The notes: generated by a model not told the origin, from the letters alone. DNA of 21,766 nt from Bacteroidales bacterium UBA4073 (GCA_002383425.1 DFYV01000016.1:5412-27177); one strand, 5' to 3'. Shown: positions 1 to 8,987, counted from the first letter of the stretch. Made by a program: numbers and translations.

Positions 1-20
1 TTTGGCTTTTTAGATTGGAT

Positions 21-1145
21 TCATAGTTTTTTTTGAAAAACTCTATACCGCTTATAAACTACTCCCCCCATCTTTTCCATTTCGGCCCGCATCTTAGTGT
101 TAGTCTCAAGTTCCAGGTGGCTGTCAATACTTGTCATTCCTGCCTTTCGAGCCTCATTCAGCATTTCAGCTCCCATCCAGGTATCAAATCCTAAATTCCT
201 GTAATGGGGATGAATAGCCCCCAGTAAAAGGCTAAGCATTTTTGAAATTCGCATTGCCCTAAGGATATGCAAAAATCCGAAAGGGAAAAGGTATCCCCTG
301 CTTTTCTGAATGCCCGGACAAATATCGGGAACACCCAGAATAAAAGCCAAGGGCTGATTATCAGAATTCACGATTACTTTTAAGAAGCGAGGATCGATAA
401 ATGAAAGGTACTTTTCAGCAAGTTCTTCCATCTCATCGGGATCCATGGGATTAAAACAGTATATATCGGCAAAAGTCTCATTCACTAACGAAAGAACAGG
501 CTTTATGAAAGGTTTTATATCGCTCTTTCTTGCGAAGCTTAACATTCTAAAACCATTAGCCCGGCTCTGAACCCTTTTGAGGATTCGCTGGTAAAAATCG
601 GGCAAACTATCGGGGATGGTAATACTATAAACCACCAGGTCAATTTCTTTCTTAAACCCATACCTGTTAACGAATTCAACCAGATAGGGATAATTACAGT
701 TCGATGCAAGCACAATGGGCTCATCATACCCCTCAATCAGTAATCCCTGTGGATCTTTATCGGAAAACCCCAAAGGTCCGACTAATCGCTCCATCCCTTT
801 AGCCCTCGCCCATTTCTCAACTTCAAGTAGTAAAGCATGAGCAATCTCATAATTTTGGTACGTTTCCAAATTATAAAACCGTGCCGTTTTTTCACCGCGA
901 ATTTCGTTGTAGCGCTTATTGACTATTCCCATAACCCGACCGACAGGCTTACCATCCTGTAATACCAAAAAAAGAATGGTATCGGAATATGCCATTGCCC
1001 TATTCTTGGATGGATTATAAAAATCCCATTCCTCGGTATATAAAGGGGGAATCCAATTTTTGTGTCCCTTGTGTATCTTTGACGGCAGATGGATAAACTT
1101 CCTAAGATCTGACCTATTTTGAACTTCAATAATTTTAAAGCTCAT
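21..1145 (-). CDS. GNAT-like N-acetyltransferase family protein (YghO-like)
   Basis: A 374-residue cytoplasmic protein with no signal peptide or membrane helix. I read it as a GNAT-fold protein of the large YghO-like type. Its N-terminal half has a strand pair followed by a helix (FLVLQDGKPVGRVMG, about residues 59-73), as in the GNAT core. It then has an ARAKGMERLVGPLGFSDKD segment (about residues 113-131) and the motif GLLIEGYDEP. The C-terminal part (about 310-374) has the HPHYRNLGFDTWMGAEMLNEA stretch, which looks like a second acetyl-CoA-binding-type segment. The substrate cannot be told from the sequence. ATG start at 1145 and TGA stop at 21. It stands alone: 676 bp separate it from the receptor gene upstream, and a terminator lies in that gap, so it is probably transcribed independently. 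Confidence 0.7.
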   Translation of the reverse strand: MSFKIIEVQNRSDLRKFIHLPSKIHKGHKNWIPPLYTEEWDFYNPSKNRAMAYSDTILFLVLQDGKPVGRVMGIVNKRYNEIRGEKTARFYNLETYQNYEIAHALLLEVEKWARAKGMERLVGPLGFSDKDPQGLLIEGYDEPIVLASNCNYPYLVEFVNRYGFKKEIDLVVYSITIPDSLPDFYQRILKRVQSRANGFRMLSFARKSDIKPFIKPVLSLVNETFADIYCFNPMDPDEMEELAEKYLSFIDPRFLKVIVNSDNQPLAFILGVPDICPGIQKSRGYLFPFGFLHILRAMRISKMLSLLLGAIHPHYRNLGFDTWMGAEMLNEARKAGMTSIDSHLELETNTKMRAEMEKMGGVVYKRYRVFQKKL

Positions 1146-1313
1146 TAACGTATCAATTAAAATACAAACTGCAACTTTAAATATTATTTACATGAAAAGC
1201 AAAAATCCGCAAGATGAATATCCCCTACCGGTTTAATAATGTGTTAATGCTGAAAAAACATGCCAAAGATTCAAAACTCTTGACTCAGGTTTGTAAATCA
1301 ATGAGTTCAGTCT

Positions 1314-1339
1314 ATAAAGTTCATAAAGTTCATAAAGTT
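1314..1339. repeat. 9-bp direct tandem repeat, about 3 copies
   Basis: The unit ATAAAGTTC occurs at 1314-1322 and 1323-1331, followed by ATAAAGTT at 1332-1339. It lies in a non-coding gap. No function is evident; slippage-type expansion is the simplest explanation. Confidence 0.8.
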
Positions 1340-1522
1340 AAAGTACTGAATATAAGAGATTGATGTAAATTTTTAAAATATTTATTAATATCCTGATAAT
1401 TAAATATTTAACTTGTTTTGCTAAAATAAAACATGCTTTTTATGCCGGACTCATCAATATTTTACAAAATTTTCATCGTAAGTTAAATTGACGTAATTTT
1501 CTTCTGAGTAATAAAAATTTAA

Positions 1523-1641
1523 ACGCAGAGGACCCCCGATACGCTTCGCTACCCTGATATGCTAAAGCTACAGGGCAGACGGGGCAGGCGCAAAGAAAAA
1601 AACTCTGCGACCATTGCGACTCCTTTGCGACCTTTGCGGTT
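1523..1641. repeat. Intergenic 'TTTGCGACC' repeat element containing a nested hairpin
   Basis: The element starts with AACGCAGAGG (1523) and ends with CCTTTGCGGTT (to 1641), which are imperfect inverted repeats of each other. The right half has GCGCAAAG, a run of A, CTCTGCGACC, then CCTTTGCGACCTTTGCGG. From memory this matches a dispersed intergenic repeat seen in many Bacteroidota genomes. Its left half carries an internal hairpin: CCCCG (1534-1538) pairs with CGGGG (1580-1584), CCCTG (1552-1556) with CAGGG (1571-1575), and GCT (1561-1563) with AGC (1566-1568). It is non-coding and locally richer in G+C than its surroundings. Confidence 0.65.
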
Positions 1642-1774
1642 AAAAAAATAAAATGTGAAAATTAATAACTTGTATAAATTTAAACAGATGAAACTTGGAT
1701 TAACATTTAGAATAATGATAAGTTTAGCTCTAAAAACCACTGAATTTTAGAAGTAAAGGCATGGGTAACTAACA

Positions 1775-1802
1775 GAAAAGCCGCTACTGCTGAGCGGTTT
1801 TC
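1775..1802 (-). terminator. Rho-independent terminator after the TonB-dependent receptor gene
   Basis: CCGCT (1781-1785) and AGCGG (1793-1797) form a stem with a 7-nt loop. Read on the minus strand it is followed by a T-rich run (1779-1776). It begins about 20 bases past the receptor stop codon. Confidence 0.8.
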
Positions 1803-1821
1803 CTTAAATCTAAACCAAAAA

Positions 1822-4320
1822 CTATTCCATCATGTCGAAAGAGTCATCGATTTCGGGCGTTCTTTCCTTGCGCATTTTGTAGTTATTTATACGGTACGAA
1901 AATCCAACAAATACCACCCTACTATCGCGCCAACTTTCGTTATACGAGTAAAAATTGGTATCCCACGAGCTATACTTCATTTTCTGTGTATTGAAAATAT
2001 CACTAACCCTTACAGTAATGGTACCTTTCTGTTTTAAAACATTAATACGTGCACCTAAGTCGAACCAATACATTTCTTCGGTTTCGCCTTGTGCACCACC
2101 ACCCATATGAAATCCACGTCCCGAACCCCCAACAGTAATTGAAGGGGCCCGATAATTTCCGGTTAGCTGAATGTCAACATTTTTACCAAGAGTAAAGAAC
2201 GATGCCAGTTTAGCATTCCATGAATGCCCCTCGTTAGCACCACTAATCACATCGCCAAACAGCCTGGAGTAGTAGTAACTAGTGCTGGCATTAATTCTCC
2301 ACCATTTGGTAACATTTTGGGTTATAACGGCTTCGGCTCCGAAATTCTCATAGTGCGACAGATTGATAAAAGTTGTTAAAGTAGGCTGCGTTGCAACGGT
2401 ATCGATTACGGTCATTTTTCGGGAAAAGCCATTACGGGTATCACGGTAGTAAACCGAGGTGGTAATTTTAGTTTTAGGGAAATTAAGGTTATGGCTCAAG
2501 TCGATTGAGCTGGTAAACTCTGGCTCAAGGTAAGGATTCCCCATTGTCCAGCTGAATTTATCAGAGGTATTTAGGAATGGGTTAAGAACCATTACACTGG
2601 GACGATTTACCCTACGGCTATACGATAGCTGGAGGCCATTTATGGCATTGGGCTCCCAGCGAATATGCGCACTTGGGAATAAGCTAAACCTATTAGCTTG
2701 AGCTACCTCGTTGGTAGTCCTTTGATCCGATTTGGTGTTTTGATCCTCAATTCTCAAACCTACCTGATAGCTGAACTTACCATCAGCAAAAGTATTTGAG
2801 TAAATACCATAACCCGAATAAATCTCCTCATTGTAAATAAAATGGTTAGAGCGATTGGGGTCAAAATTCCATGTATTTGCTGTTGAATCATAAATGGTAT
2901 AAATATAGTCGGCATCGTTACGCCGAACCTGAACTTTAAAGCCCGCTTCCACCCTGCCACCATTACCAATGGGTGCCACATAATCGGTTTGAGCGGTAAA
3001 TGTATTCACCGTTCCATCAGTATTTGCTCGTTCAAGATCGACAGTGGTAATGGTATTGAATATTTCCTGCTGATTTATATCATTTAAATTATCACTGTTA
3101 TTTCCCGAAAAGAAAGCATCGGCTGTCCACTCTTTACCAGGAGTCTCGTATGTTCGTTTAAAATTAATGGAATACTCGTGCCCCAGACCATCGTTTGAGT
3201 TTGTTGTGAATCTTGTATTCAGCAAAGTATTGCTATTAAAATTTGCATAGCTATTCGATAAAACATTGTTATCCATGTCAAAGGAGCGCAGGTTGAGGTT
3301 TCCTGTGAACGACAGGGTGGTTCGGGAATCGATGAAGTAGTCGATACCTCCACGAATGTTATGAAACAGCATATTCGACTGTCCATCGGAATTTTGTAAC
3401 AGGAACGAAGAGTCCGAACTATTATTAAGCAAGGTTACCCGATCGGTTGATGAGTATCGATCCATTTGTCCCTGGCGAAAGCTATAGTTAGCAAAAATAT
3501 TAATCTTCTCCTGCCTCCAGTTCATATTTACCGAGGCATTATACTTATTGGCGGTTCCTGCATTTAAGCTAACCATACCATTGTACCCTGGCTCTTTACG
3601 CTTTTTTAGTACAATATTGATAATACCAGTTATCCCATCGGGATCATACTTAGCCGAAGGATTAGTAATTACTTCAACCCTATCGATCATCTGAGCTGGT
3701 AATTCCTCCATGCTGTTAAGCATCGATGGTCGTCCGTCGATAAGGATGTTAACATTTGAGCTACCCCTAAGGCTTACGTTGCCATCGGTATCAACCTCAA
3801 CCGATGGGATATTCTGAAGCACTTCGGAAGCAGTTCCTCCTTCAACAGCGATATCCTTTTCTACATTAAAAACCTTTTTGTCCAGATTATGCAGCAGCAT
3901 CTTTTTTTCACCGGTAACTATTACTGCCTCAATATTTTCAGCAGCTGCAAGTATCGAAAAAGTTCCCACATCAATCTTTGGGGAACGTGGTGATACGGCT
4001 ATGCCATTAATCCTTTTGCTCTGGTAACCTATAAATTTAACATCGATGTAATACCGACCAGGCATCAGCTTTTCTAGTACGAAAGTGCCCGAAGCATCGG
4101 TAAGGGTGCCTGTCACCAACGATGAGTCTTTTTGATTATACAGCGCGATATTTGCAAATTCCACACCCACTCTGTCCAATGAGTCAATAACCTTTCCGGC
4201 AATTACTCCATTGAAGTTACTCAAATCAAAACCTTGTCCACTACGGCCTTGCATCTTATCCTGCGCCATAGTAAAAATGGTTGAAAATGTAAGGGCACAA
4301 ATCAGGTAAAACTTTTTCAT
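1822..4320 (-). CDS. TonB-dependent receptor / outer-membrane beta-barrel protein
   Basis: An 832-residue outer-membrane protein. Residues 1-19 are a Sec signal peptide (MKKFYLICALTFSTIFTMAQ with cleavage near AQ). Residues about 40-125 form a carboxypeptidase-regulatory-like beta-sandwich, typical of Bacteroidota receptors (VIAGKVIDS, then GTLTDASGTFVLEKLMPGRY). A plug domain follows at about 150-240, with LRGSSNVNILIDGRPS and the MIDRVEVITNPSAKYDPDG stretch. The rest is a beta-barrel of the outer-membrane beta-barrel type 3 class. The protein ends in a charged tail (MRKERTPEIDDSFDMME) instead of a terminal aromatic strand. These receptors take up ligands using TonB energy; the ligand here is unknown, and no SusD-like partner is next to it. 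It is followed by a terminator and is likely monocistronic. Confidence 0.9.
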   Translation of the reverse strand: MKKFYLICALTFSTIFTMAQDKMQGRSGQGFDLSNFNGVIAGKVIDSLDRVGVEFANIALYNQKDSSLVTGTLTDASGTFVLEKLMPGRYYIDVKFIGYQSKRINGIAVSPRSPKIDVGTFSILAAAENIEAVIVTGEKKMLLHNLDKKVFNVEKDIAVEGGTASEVLQNIPSVEVDTDGNVSLRGSSNVNILIDGRPSMLNSMEELPAQMIDRVEVITNPSAKYDPDGITGIINIVLKKRKEPGYNGMVSLNAGTANKYNASVNMNWRQEKINIFANYSFRQGQMDRYSSTDRVTLLNNSSDSSFLLQNSDGQSNMLFHNIRGGIDYFIDSRTTLSFTGNLNLRSFDMDNNVLSNSYANFNSNTLLNTRFTTNSNDGLGHEYSINFKRTYETPGKEWTADAFFSGNNSDNLNDINQQEIFNTITTVDLERANTDGTVNTFTAQTDYVAPIGNGGRVEAGFKVQVRRNDADYIYTIYDSTANTWNFDPNRSNHFIYNEEIYSGYGIYSNTFADGKFSYQVGLRIEDQNTKSDQRTTNEVAQANRFSLFPSAHIRWEPNAINGLQLSYSRRVNRPSVMVLNPFLNTSDKFSWTMGNPYLEPEFTSSIDLSHNLNFPKTKITTSVYYRDTRNGFSRKMTVIDTVATQPTLTTFINLSHYENFGAEAVITQNVTKWWRINASTSYYYSRLFGDVISGANEGHSWNAKLASFFTLGKNVDIQLTGNYRAPSITVGGSGRGFHMGGGAQGETEEMYWFDLGARINVLKQKGTITVRVSDIFNTQKMKYSSWDTNFYSYNESWRDSRVVFVGFSYRINNYKMRKERTPEIDDSFDMME

Positions 4321-4401
4321 ACAAATAATTTCAGTTTATTGTGATATAGATTAAACATCAATATGACACATAGGTTTAAATAAACTTGCGTTAAGAAGTA
4401 C

Positions 4402-4437
4402 AAAAAATTAGGGGCTCACTTTACCGTAAACCCCTAA
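4402..4437 (-). terminator. Rho-independent terminator closing the bifurcating-type hydrogenase operon
   Basis: TTAGGGG (4408-4414) and CCCCTAA (4431-4437) are perfect complements around a 16-nt loop. On the minus strand the stem is followed by a run of T (positions 4407-4402). It sits about 50 bases past the HydC stop codon and separates the hydrogenase operon from the receptor gene. Confidence 0.85.
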
Positions 4438-4484
4438 GTTTCGACCAACCTCAAATAATACCTAAACTACAGGCATTATGCTAT

Positions 4485-4973
4485 TTACTTTTCTTCGTAT
4501 TCCTTGAGTATATCCTTAACGCCATCGGGCGAAACACGACCGTAAACCTTTTCGCCAATCAACACAACGGGGGCAAGGCCACAGGCTCCAACACAGCGTA
4601 GGCAGTTAAGTGAGAACTTCCCATCGGGGGTGGTTTCCCCAACCTTCACATTAAGAATTCGCTTGAATTCGTCAAGCACCTTTTCCGCCCCGCGTACGTA
4701 GCAAGCAGTACCAGTACAAATGCTTATTGGGTGTTTGCCTCTAGGAATCATGGTGAAGAACGAGTAAAAAGTTACCACACCATACACCTTGGCAACCGGT
4801 ATGTTCAGCTCAGCAGCAACCACCTCCTGAACTTCGGCAGGCAGATACCCAAAGGTTTCCTGGGTTTTGTGAAGAACGTTAATCAGTTCACCGCTATCGT
4901 TATTAAACGACTGGCATATCTGCTTAATCTTAGAAACCTGTTCCGGTTTGAGTTCAAGTTTTATATGTGACAT
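4485..4973 (-). CDS. hydC: HydC, NuoE-like [2Fe-2S] subunit of the bifurcating-type [FeFe]-hydrogenase
   Basis: A 162-residue NuoE/HydC subunit. It has the N-terminal helical bundle and a thioredoxin-like domain with four [2Fe-2S] ligands at about C86, C91, C127 and C131 (CTGTAC and CVGAC). VYGVVTFYSFF (about 63-73) is the family signature. It should pass electrons to or from the NAD(H)-binding HydB. I place the start at 4973 (MSHIKLEL), because AGGGAGG at 4988-4982 lies 8 bases before it. The longest frame begins at 5003 inside hydA and would add 10 unlikely residues. The ribosome site overlaps the hydA stop codon, so the two are translationally coupled. Here hydC is the last gene of the operon, whereas in the second hydrogenase operon of this window it is first. 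Confidence 0.93.
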   Translation of the reverse strand: MSHIKLELKPEQVSKIKQICQSFNNDSGELINVLHKTQETFGYLPAEVQEVVAAELNIPVAKVYGVVTFYSFFTMIPRGKHPISICTGTACYVRGAEKVLDEFKRILNVKVGETTPDGKFSLNCLRCVGACGLAPVVLIGEKVYGRVSPDGVKDILKEYEEK

Positions 4974-4986
4974 ATGCATATCCTCC

Positions 4987-6762
4987 CTATTTAATGTAAA
5001 CATCCTTTTTCTTATTGAAGTAGTGAGTGTGTAGCAGGTGGTGAGCCTTTTCGCTCATGGGCTTACCCAAAAACTCCTCGTACAGCTTTACGATGTAGGG
5101 GTTTTCATGCGATTTACGAATAGGCTTACCAGCATCCTCACGGTAAATGGCTTCCATTCGGGCCTTAATGATGGAAGAATTACCATGGTGGAGGGGCTGT
5201 CCACCACCACCAATACATCCTCCAGGGCAAGCCATCACCTCTATGGCATGGTAGGTTGCTTTGCCTAAACGAACATCTTCAAGCAGCTTACGGGCATTAC
5301 CCAAGCCATGCGCTATTCCAATATTTATTGGTAAACCGTTAAAATCGATAGTTGCTGAACGAATGCCCTCCATGCCACGAAGTTCAGTAAAGTCGATTTT
5401 TGGTAGAGGTTTACCTGTATATAACTCATATGCAGTACGAACTGCAGCCTCAATTACACCACCGGTAGCACCAAAAATAACTCCAGCACCGGTAGATTCG
5501 CCGAGCGGTTGGTCAAAATCCTCATCGGACAGCTCTTCAAAGTTGATGTTGAACTCCTTGATCAGGTGGGCCAATTCACGGGTTGATATTGAGAAATCAA
5601 CATCGGGGTTACCATCATGTTTAAACTCATCGCGCTGACATTCATACTTCTTGGCCAGGCAAGGCATTACAGAAACAACCACCAGCTCATCGCGTTTCTT
5701 TCCCAGTTTTTCGGCAAAATACGATTTCGCTATTGCCCCAAACATTTGCTGCGGCGATTTAGCACTAGAGGGAACATCGAGCATATCGGTAAAGTTATGC
5801 TCAAAAAAGTTCACCCAAGCTGGGCAGCAACTGGTAAGAATAGGCAATTTCACGCTCTTATCGCCATTCAGAAATCGTGTTAAACGATCGAGCAACTCAG
5901 TGCCTTCTTCCATAATGGTAAGGTCAGCTGCAAAATCGGTATCGAAAACATAGTCGAATCCTATTTGACGCAAAGCCGACACCATTTTACCAGTTACCAA
6001 GGTTCCGGGCTTCATGCCAAACTCTTCACCCAAAGCGGCACGCACAGCAGGAGCTGTTTGAACAAGTACTGTCTTGGTAGGATCGGCAATGGCCCGAATT
6101 ACCTTAGATGTATGATCTATCTCGGTTAGCGCACCTGTGGGGCAAACAGCCACACATTGACCGCAGTAGGTACAGGGCGATTTTTCCAAATCCTGTTCAA
6201 AAGCGGGTGCCACTACAGCCATAAATCCACGGTTAACTGCGCTTAAAGCGCCAACGGTTTGAACCTCGTTACACATGGTTTCGCAACGGCGGCACATAAT
6301 ACACTTATCAACATCGCGTATAATTGATGGTGATAAGTCCTTCTTATAAGTTGACATTTCGGCATACTCATGACCAGGTATTTCGCGAATACCCAATTTA
6401 ATTGCCATATCCTGCAATTCGCACCGACCGCTCTTGGGACAGGTTAAACAATCCTTGGGATGGTCGGAAAGAATAAGTTCCAAAACCGTACGGCGTGCAT
6501 TAATAACTCGTGTGGTATGAGTTTTAACAACCATTCCCTCAGCGCACTCGGTAGCGCAACTTGGGGCAAGGTTCTTTCGTCCTTCAACCTCTACAACACA
6601 AATCCGACAACCTGCAGGCTTATTTTCAACTCCCAGGTCGTGCAGTTCCATGTAACACAGAGTAGGGATGTCAATTCCTAACTTTTTTGCAGCCTTATAA
6701 ATTGTAGTACCCTTGGGTACTTCAACTTGCTTATTATCTATAGTAAGTTTTACTGTTTCCAT
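4987..6762 (-). CDS. hydA: HydA, catalytic subunit of the bifurcating-type [FeFe]-hydrogenase
   Basis: A 591-residue group A [FeFe]-hydrogenase that interconverts H2 with protons and electrons. Domains in order: [2Fe-2S] ferredoxin domain (C36, C52, C55, C69); His-Cys3 [4Fe-4S] site (H101, C105, C108, C114); two [4Fe-4S] clusters (C154/C157/C160/C164 and C197/C200/C203/C207); the H-cluster domain; and a C-terminal small-subunit-like tail (REDAGKPIRKSHENP). The H-cluster motifs are canonical: L1 TSCCPAW (C312 as proton relay, C313 as ligand), L2 MPCLAKKYE (C368) and L3 MACPGGC then GGGGQP (C512, C516). It lies between hydB (12-base gap) and hydC. The partner HydB has the extra ferredoxin-type clusters typical of electron-bifurcating HydABC, so I infer coupling to both NAD(H) and ferredoxin. 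The HydEFG maturases are not in this window. Confidence 0.96.
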   Translation of the reverse strand: METVKLTIDNKQVEVPKGTTIYKAAKKLGIDIPTLCYMELHDLGVENKPAGCRICVVEVEGRKNLAPSCATECAEGMVVKTHTTRVINARRTVLELILSDHPKDCLTCPKSGRCELQDMAIKLGIREIPGHEYAEMSTYKKDLSPSIIRDVDKCIMCRRCETMCNEVQTVGALSAVNRGFMAVVAPAFEQDLEKSPCTYCGQCVAVCPTGALTEIDHTSKVIRAIADPTKTVLVQTAPAVRAALGEEFGMKPGTLVTGKMVSALRQIGFDYVFDTDFAADLTIMEEGTELLDRLTRFLNGDKSVKLPILTSCCPAWVNFFEHNFTDMLDVPSSAKSPQQMFGAIAKSYFAEKLGKKRDELVVVSVMPCLAKKYECQRDEFKHDGNPDVDFSISTRELAHLIKEFNINFEELSDEDFDQPLGESTGAGVIFGATGGVIEAAVRTAYELYTGKPLPKIDFTELRGMEGIRSATIDFNGLPINIGIAHGLGNARKLLEDVRLGKATYHAIEVMACPGGCIGGGGQPLHHGNSSIIKARMEAIYREDAGKPIRKSHENPYIVKLYEEFLGKPMSEKAHHLLHTHYFNKKKDVYIK

Positions 6763-6774
6763 TGTTTATCCAAA

Positions 6775-8568
6775 TTATATAATGCTAATAGCATCGAATT
6801 TACACTTCTCAATACAAGCCCCACACTTAATACAAATTGCAGTATTAATTACGTGAGGTTTCTTGCGTTCGCCGCTAATTGCGTTTACCGGACAGTTACG
6901 AGCACACACAGTACATCCCACACAAGCATCAGGATCAATAACATACTGCATAAGCGACTTACACCTACCAGCTGGGCATTTCTTGTCCACCACATGTGCC
7001 ACATACTCATCGTAAAAGTTATCGAGTGTTGAAAGTACAGGGTTAGGCGATGTTTGACCAAGCCCGCAAAGCGATGTATCCTTAATTACGTTTGACAGGT
7101 TGCGAAGACGCTCAAGGTCCTCCATGGTTCCATCGCCTTTAGTAATACGATCAAGCAATTCATAAAGTCGCTTATTACCAATACGGCATGGCGAACACTT
7201 GCCACAACTCTCCTCAACGGTAAAATCGAGGTAGAACTTAGCAACTGAAACCATACAGTCGTCTTCGTCCATTACAATCATACCCCCTGAACCCATCATG
7301 GAGCCAGCAGCAATCAGGTTATCAAAATCTATCGGTGTATCAAGATGCTTCTCGGTTAAGCATCCACCCGATGGGCCACCAGTTTGAACGGCTTTGAACT
7401 TCTTGCCATTCTTAATACCGCCACCAATTTCGAAAATTACCTCACGAAGCGTTATACCCATGGGCACCTCGATTAAACCCACGTTGTTGATTTTACCGGC
7501 AAGTGCGAACACCTTGGTTCCCTTGCTCTTTTCGGTACCTATAGATGAGTACCAATCGGCCCCCTTAAGAATGATAGGTGGAATGTTAGCAAAAGTTTCT
7601 ACATTGTTTACATTGGTAGGTTTACCCTTGTAACCGCTTTGGGCAGGAAATGGGGGTTTGTTGCTAGGCTCACCGCGTAAACCTTCCATTGAGTGTATAA
7701 GAGCGGTTTCCTCGCCGCAAACAAATGCACCCGCACCATACCGTAATTCAATGTCAAAGTTAAACCCGGTACTAAAAATATCGTTACCAAGCAAGCCATA
7801 CTCACGGGCCTGGTCAATGGCAACCTTTAAGCGTTGAATAGCCAGAGGATACTCAGCGCGAATATATACAAGACCCTTTGATGCACCAATGCAGTAACCG
7901 CAAATAGCCATAGCTTCGATTACCGAGTGGGGGTCACCCTCAAGAATAGAGCGGTCCATGAATGCACCAGGGTCACCCTCGTCAGCATTGCATACAACAT
8001 ATTTCTGATCGGAGTGGTTTTTCCTGGCAATTTCCCACTTCAAACCGGTTGGGAATCCCCCGCCCCCACGACCACGTAAACCAGATTTTTTAATAATATC
8101 GATGGTTTGCTGAGGATCATACTCGGTAAGAACCTTTCCTAAAGCCTGATACCCATCGCGGGCAATGTACTCGTCAATGTTTTCGGGGTTGATAAAACCG
8201 CAGTTGCGCAAAGCAATTCGCATTTGCTTGCGGTAGAAGCCCATGTGCTTTGAATCCTCAACTTTCTGCTGCTTAGCAGGATCTACGTAAAGCAAACGCT
8301 CCACCTTACGACCCTTAACAACATGTTCCTTTACAATTTCAACAGCATCCTCGGGTTTAACCTGAGTGTAGAAAGTGTTATCCGGTAAAACTTTTACAAT
8401 GGGACCTTTCTCGCAAAATCCAAAGCAACCAGTCATTATAACCTGTACTTCATCCTGTAGGTTGTTGACAGCCAATTCGGTTTTAAGATTTTCTGCAATT
8501 GAATCGCTTGCTGAAGCCCTGCAGCCTGTACCTCCACAAACCAGCAGGTGCATTTTATACTTTGCCAT
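6775..8568 (-). CDS. hydB: HydB, NuoF-like NAD(H)/FMN subunit with extra Fe-S domains (bifurcating type)
   Basis: A 597-residue subunit that binds NAD(H) and FMN. Domains: N-terminal thioredoxin-like [2Fe-2S] domain (C11, C16, C48, C52); the NuoF core with RGRGGGGFPTGLKWE (about 165-179) and the CNADEGDPGAF signature (about 193-203), contributing FMN and NADH sites; the NuoF [4Fe-4S] site (C455, C458, C461, C501); a CPAGRC pair (C531, C536); and a C-terminal two-cluster ferredoxin domain (C549/C552/C555/C559 and C579/C582/C585/C589). The full set, about 600 residues, is the layout of electron-bifurcating HydB, in which flavin-based electron splitting is thought to occur. The start is well supported: GGGAGG lies just upstream. 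The gene sits 20 bases after the small ferredoxin gene and 12 before hydA, in one operon. Confidence 0.95.
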   Translation of the reverse strand: MAKYKMHLLVCGGTGCRASASDSIAENLKTELAVNNLQDEVQVIMTGCFGFCEKGPIVKVLPDNTFYTQVKPEDAVEIVKEHVVKGRKVERLLYVDPAKQQKVEDSKHMGFYRKQMRIALRNCGFINPENIDEYIARDGYQALGKVLTEYDPQQTIDIIKKSGLRGRGGGGFPTGLKWEIARKNHSDQKYVVCNADEGDPGAFMDRSILEGDPHSVIEAMAICGYCIGASKGLVYIRAEYPLAIQRLKVAIDQAREYGLLGNDIFSTGFNFDIELRYGAGAFVCGEETALIHSMEGLRGEPSNKPPFPAQSGYKGKPTNVNNVETFANIPPIILKGADWYSSIGTEKSKGTKVFALAGKINNVGLIEVPMGITLREVIFEIGGGIKNGKKFKAVQTGGPSGGCLTEKHLDTPIDFDNLIAAGSMMGSGGMIVMDEDDCMVSVAKFYLDFTVEESCGKCSPCRIGNKRLYELLDRITKGDGTMEDLERLRNLSNVIKDTSLCGLGQTSPNPVLSTLDNFYDEYVAHVVDKKCPAGRCKSLMQYVIDPDACVGCTVCARNCPVNAISGERKKPHVINTAICIKCGACIEKCKFDAISII

Positions 8569-8588
8569 TACAATTACCTCCCAAGAGA

Positions 8589-8987
8589 TTATATATTATT
8601 AATAGACTCATAGTTTACAGGTATAATTCCATCAACCAGCTCACCTTTTTTGATATACCTTTCGATAATCTCATCAGCTTTTTTAGTATCAACATAGCCA
8701 AAAACAACAGGATCGGCATGGGGTAATTTTACCTCAATGGTAGGTTCGGCGTAGCAGTACCCCATACAGCCAGTTTGAGTTACCACAGCGTTTATTCCAC
8801 GCTTTCCAAGCTCATCAATCAGAAATTCCATTACGGTTTTTGCCCCCGAGGCAATTCCACAGGTAGCCATGGCCACCTTTATCTGAACAAGGTTCTCAGC
8901 AGCCTCGCCCTTTTCCCTAAGGTCGATTTTTGCCTGTAAGGTTTCTTTCATCCTTTTCAGGTCGGTAAGCGATTTCACTTTTGTCAT
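8589..8987 (-). CDS. Small thioredoxin-like [2Fe-2S]-type ferredoxin of the hydrogenase operon
   Basis: A 132-residue protein of the NuoE-C-terminal/thioredoxin-like ferredoxin family often found beside HydABC genes. Residues 1-35 are charged and helical; the fold starts at about 36 (VAMATCGIASGAK) and includes TGCMGYCYAEP (about 72-82). Only three cysteines are present in the whole protein: C43, C74 and C78. The usual [2Fe-2S] set of this fold has four, so either a non-Cys ligand is used or no cluster is bound; I recall related proteins with the same CGIA.GA pattern, so it is probably a family trait. It is the first gene of the operon and has a good ribosome site (AAGGAGA). A Rex-like operator and a -7 box lie just upstream. 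It may carry electrons or act as a sensor; neither is proven. Confidence 0.85.
   Translation of the reverse strand: MTKVKSLTDLKRMKETLQAKIDLREKGEAAENLVQIKVAMATCGIASGAKTVMEFLIDELGKRGINAVVTQTGCMGYCYAEPTIEVKLPHADPVVFGYVDTKKADEIIERYIKKGELVDGIIPVNYESINNI

Larger units (their letters stand above)
1146..1821. other. Intergenic region of 676 bp with repeats, no gene
   Basis: This AT-rich gap between two minus-strand genes holds a short 9-bp tandem repeat (1314-1339), an intergenic repeat element with a strong hairpin (1523-1641) and a terminator (1775-1802). These are listed separately. The short open frame here crosses the repeat element and has no ribosome site or recognisable protein, so I do not call a gene. 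Confidence 0.7.

Noticed and set aside
1549..1740. Minus-strand 63-codon frame across the intergenic repeat
   Set aside because: It is made of repeat and hairpin sequence and lacks a ribosome site or family match.
4974..5003. Longer HydC start at 5003
   Set aside because: It would overlap hydA and precede its ribosome site; AGGGAGG is placed for the ATG at 4973.
5261..5638. Plus-strand frames inside hydA, hydB and hydS genes
   Set aside because: They mirror conserved coding sequence of the minus strand and have no recognisable protein of their own.
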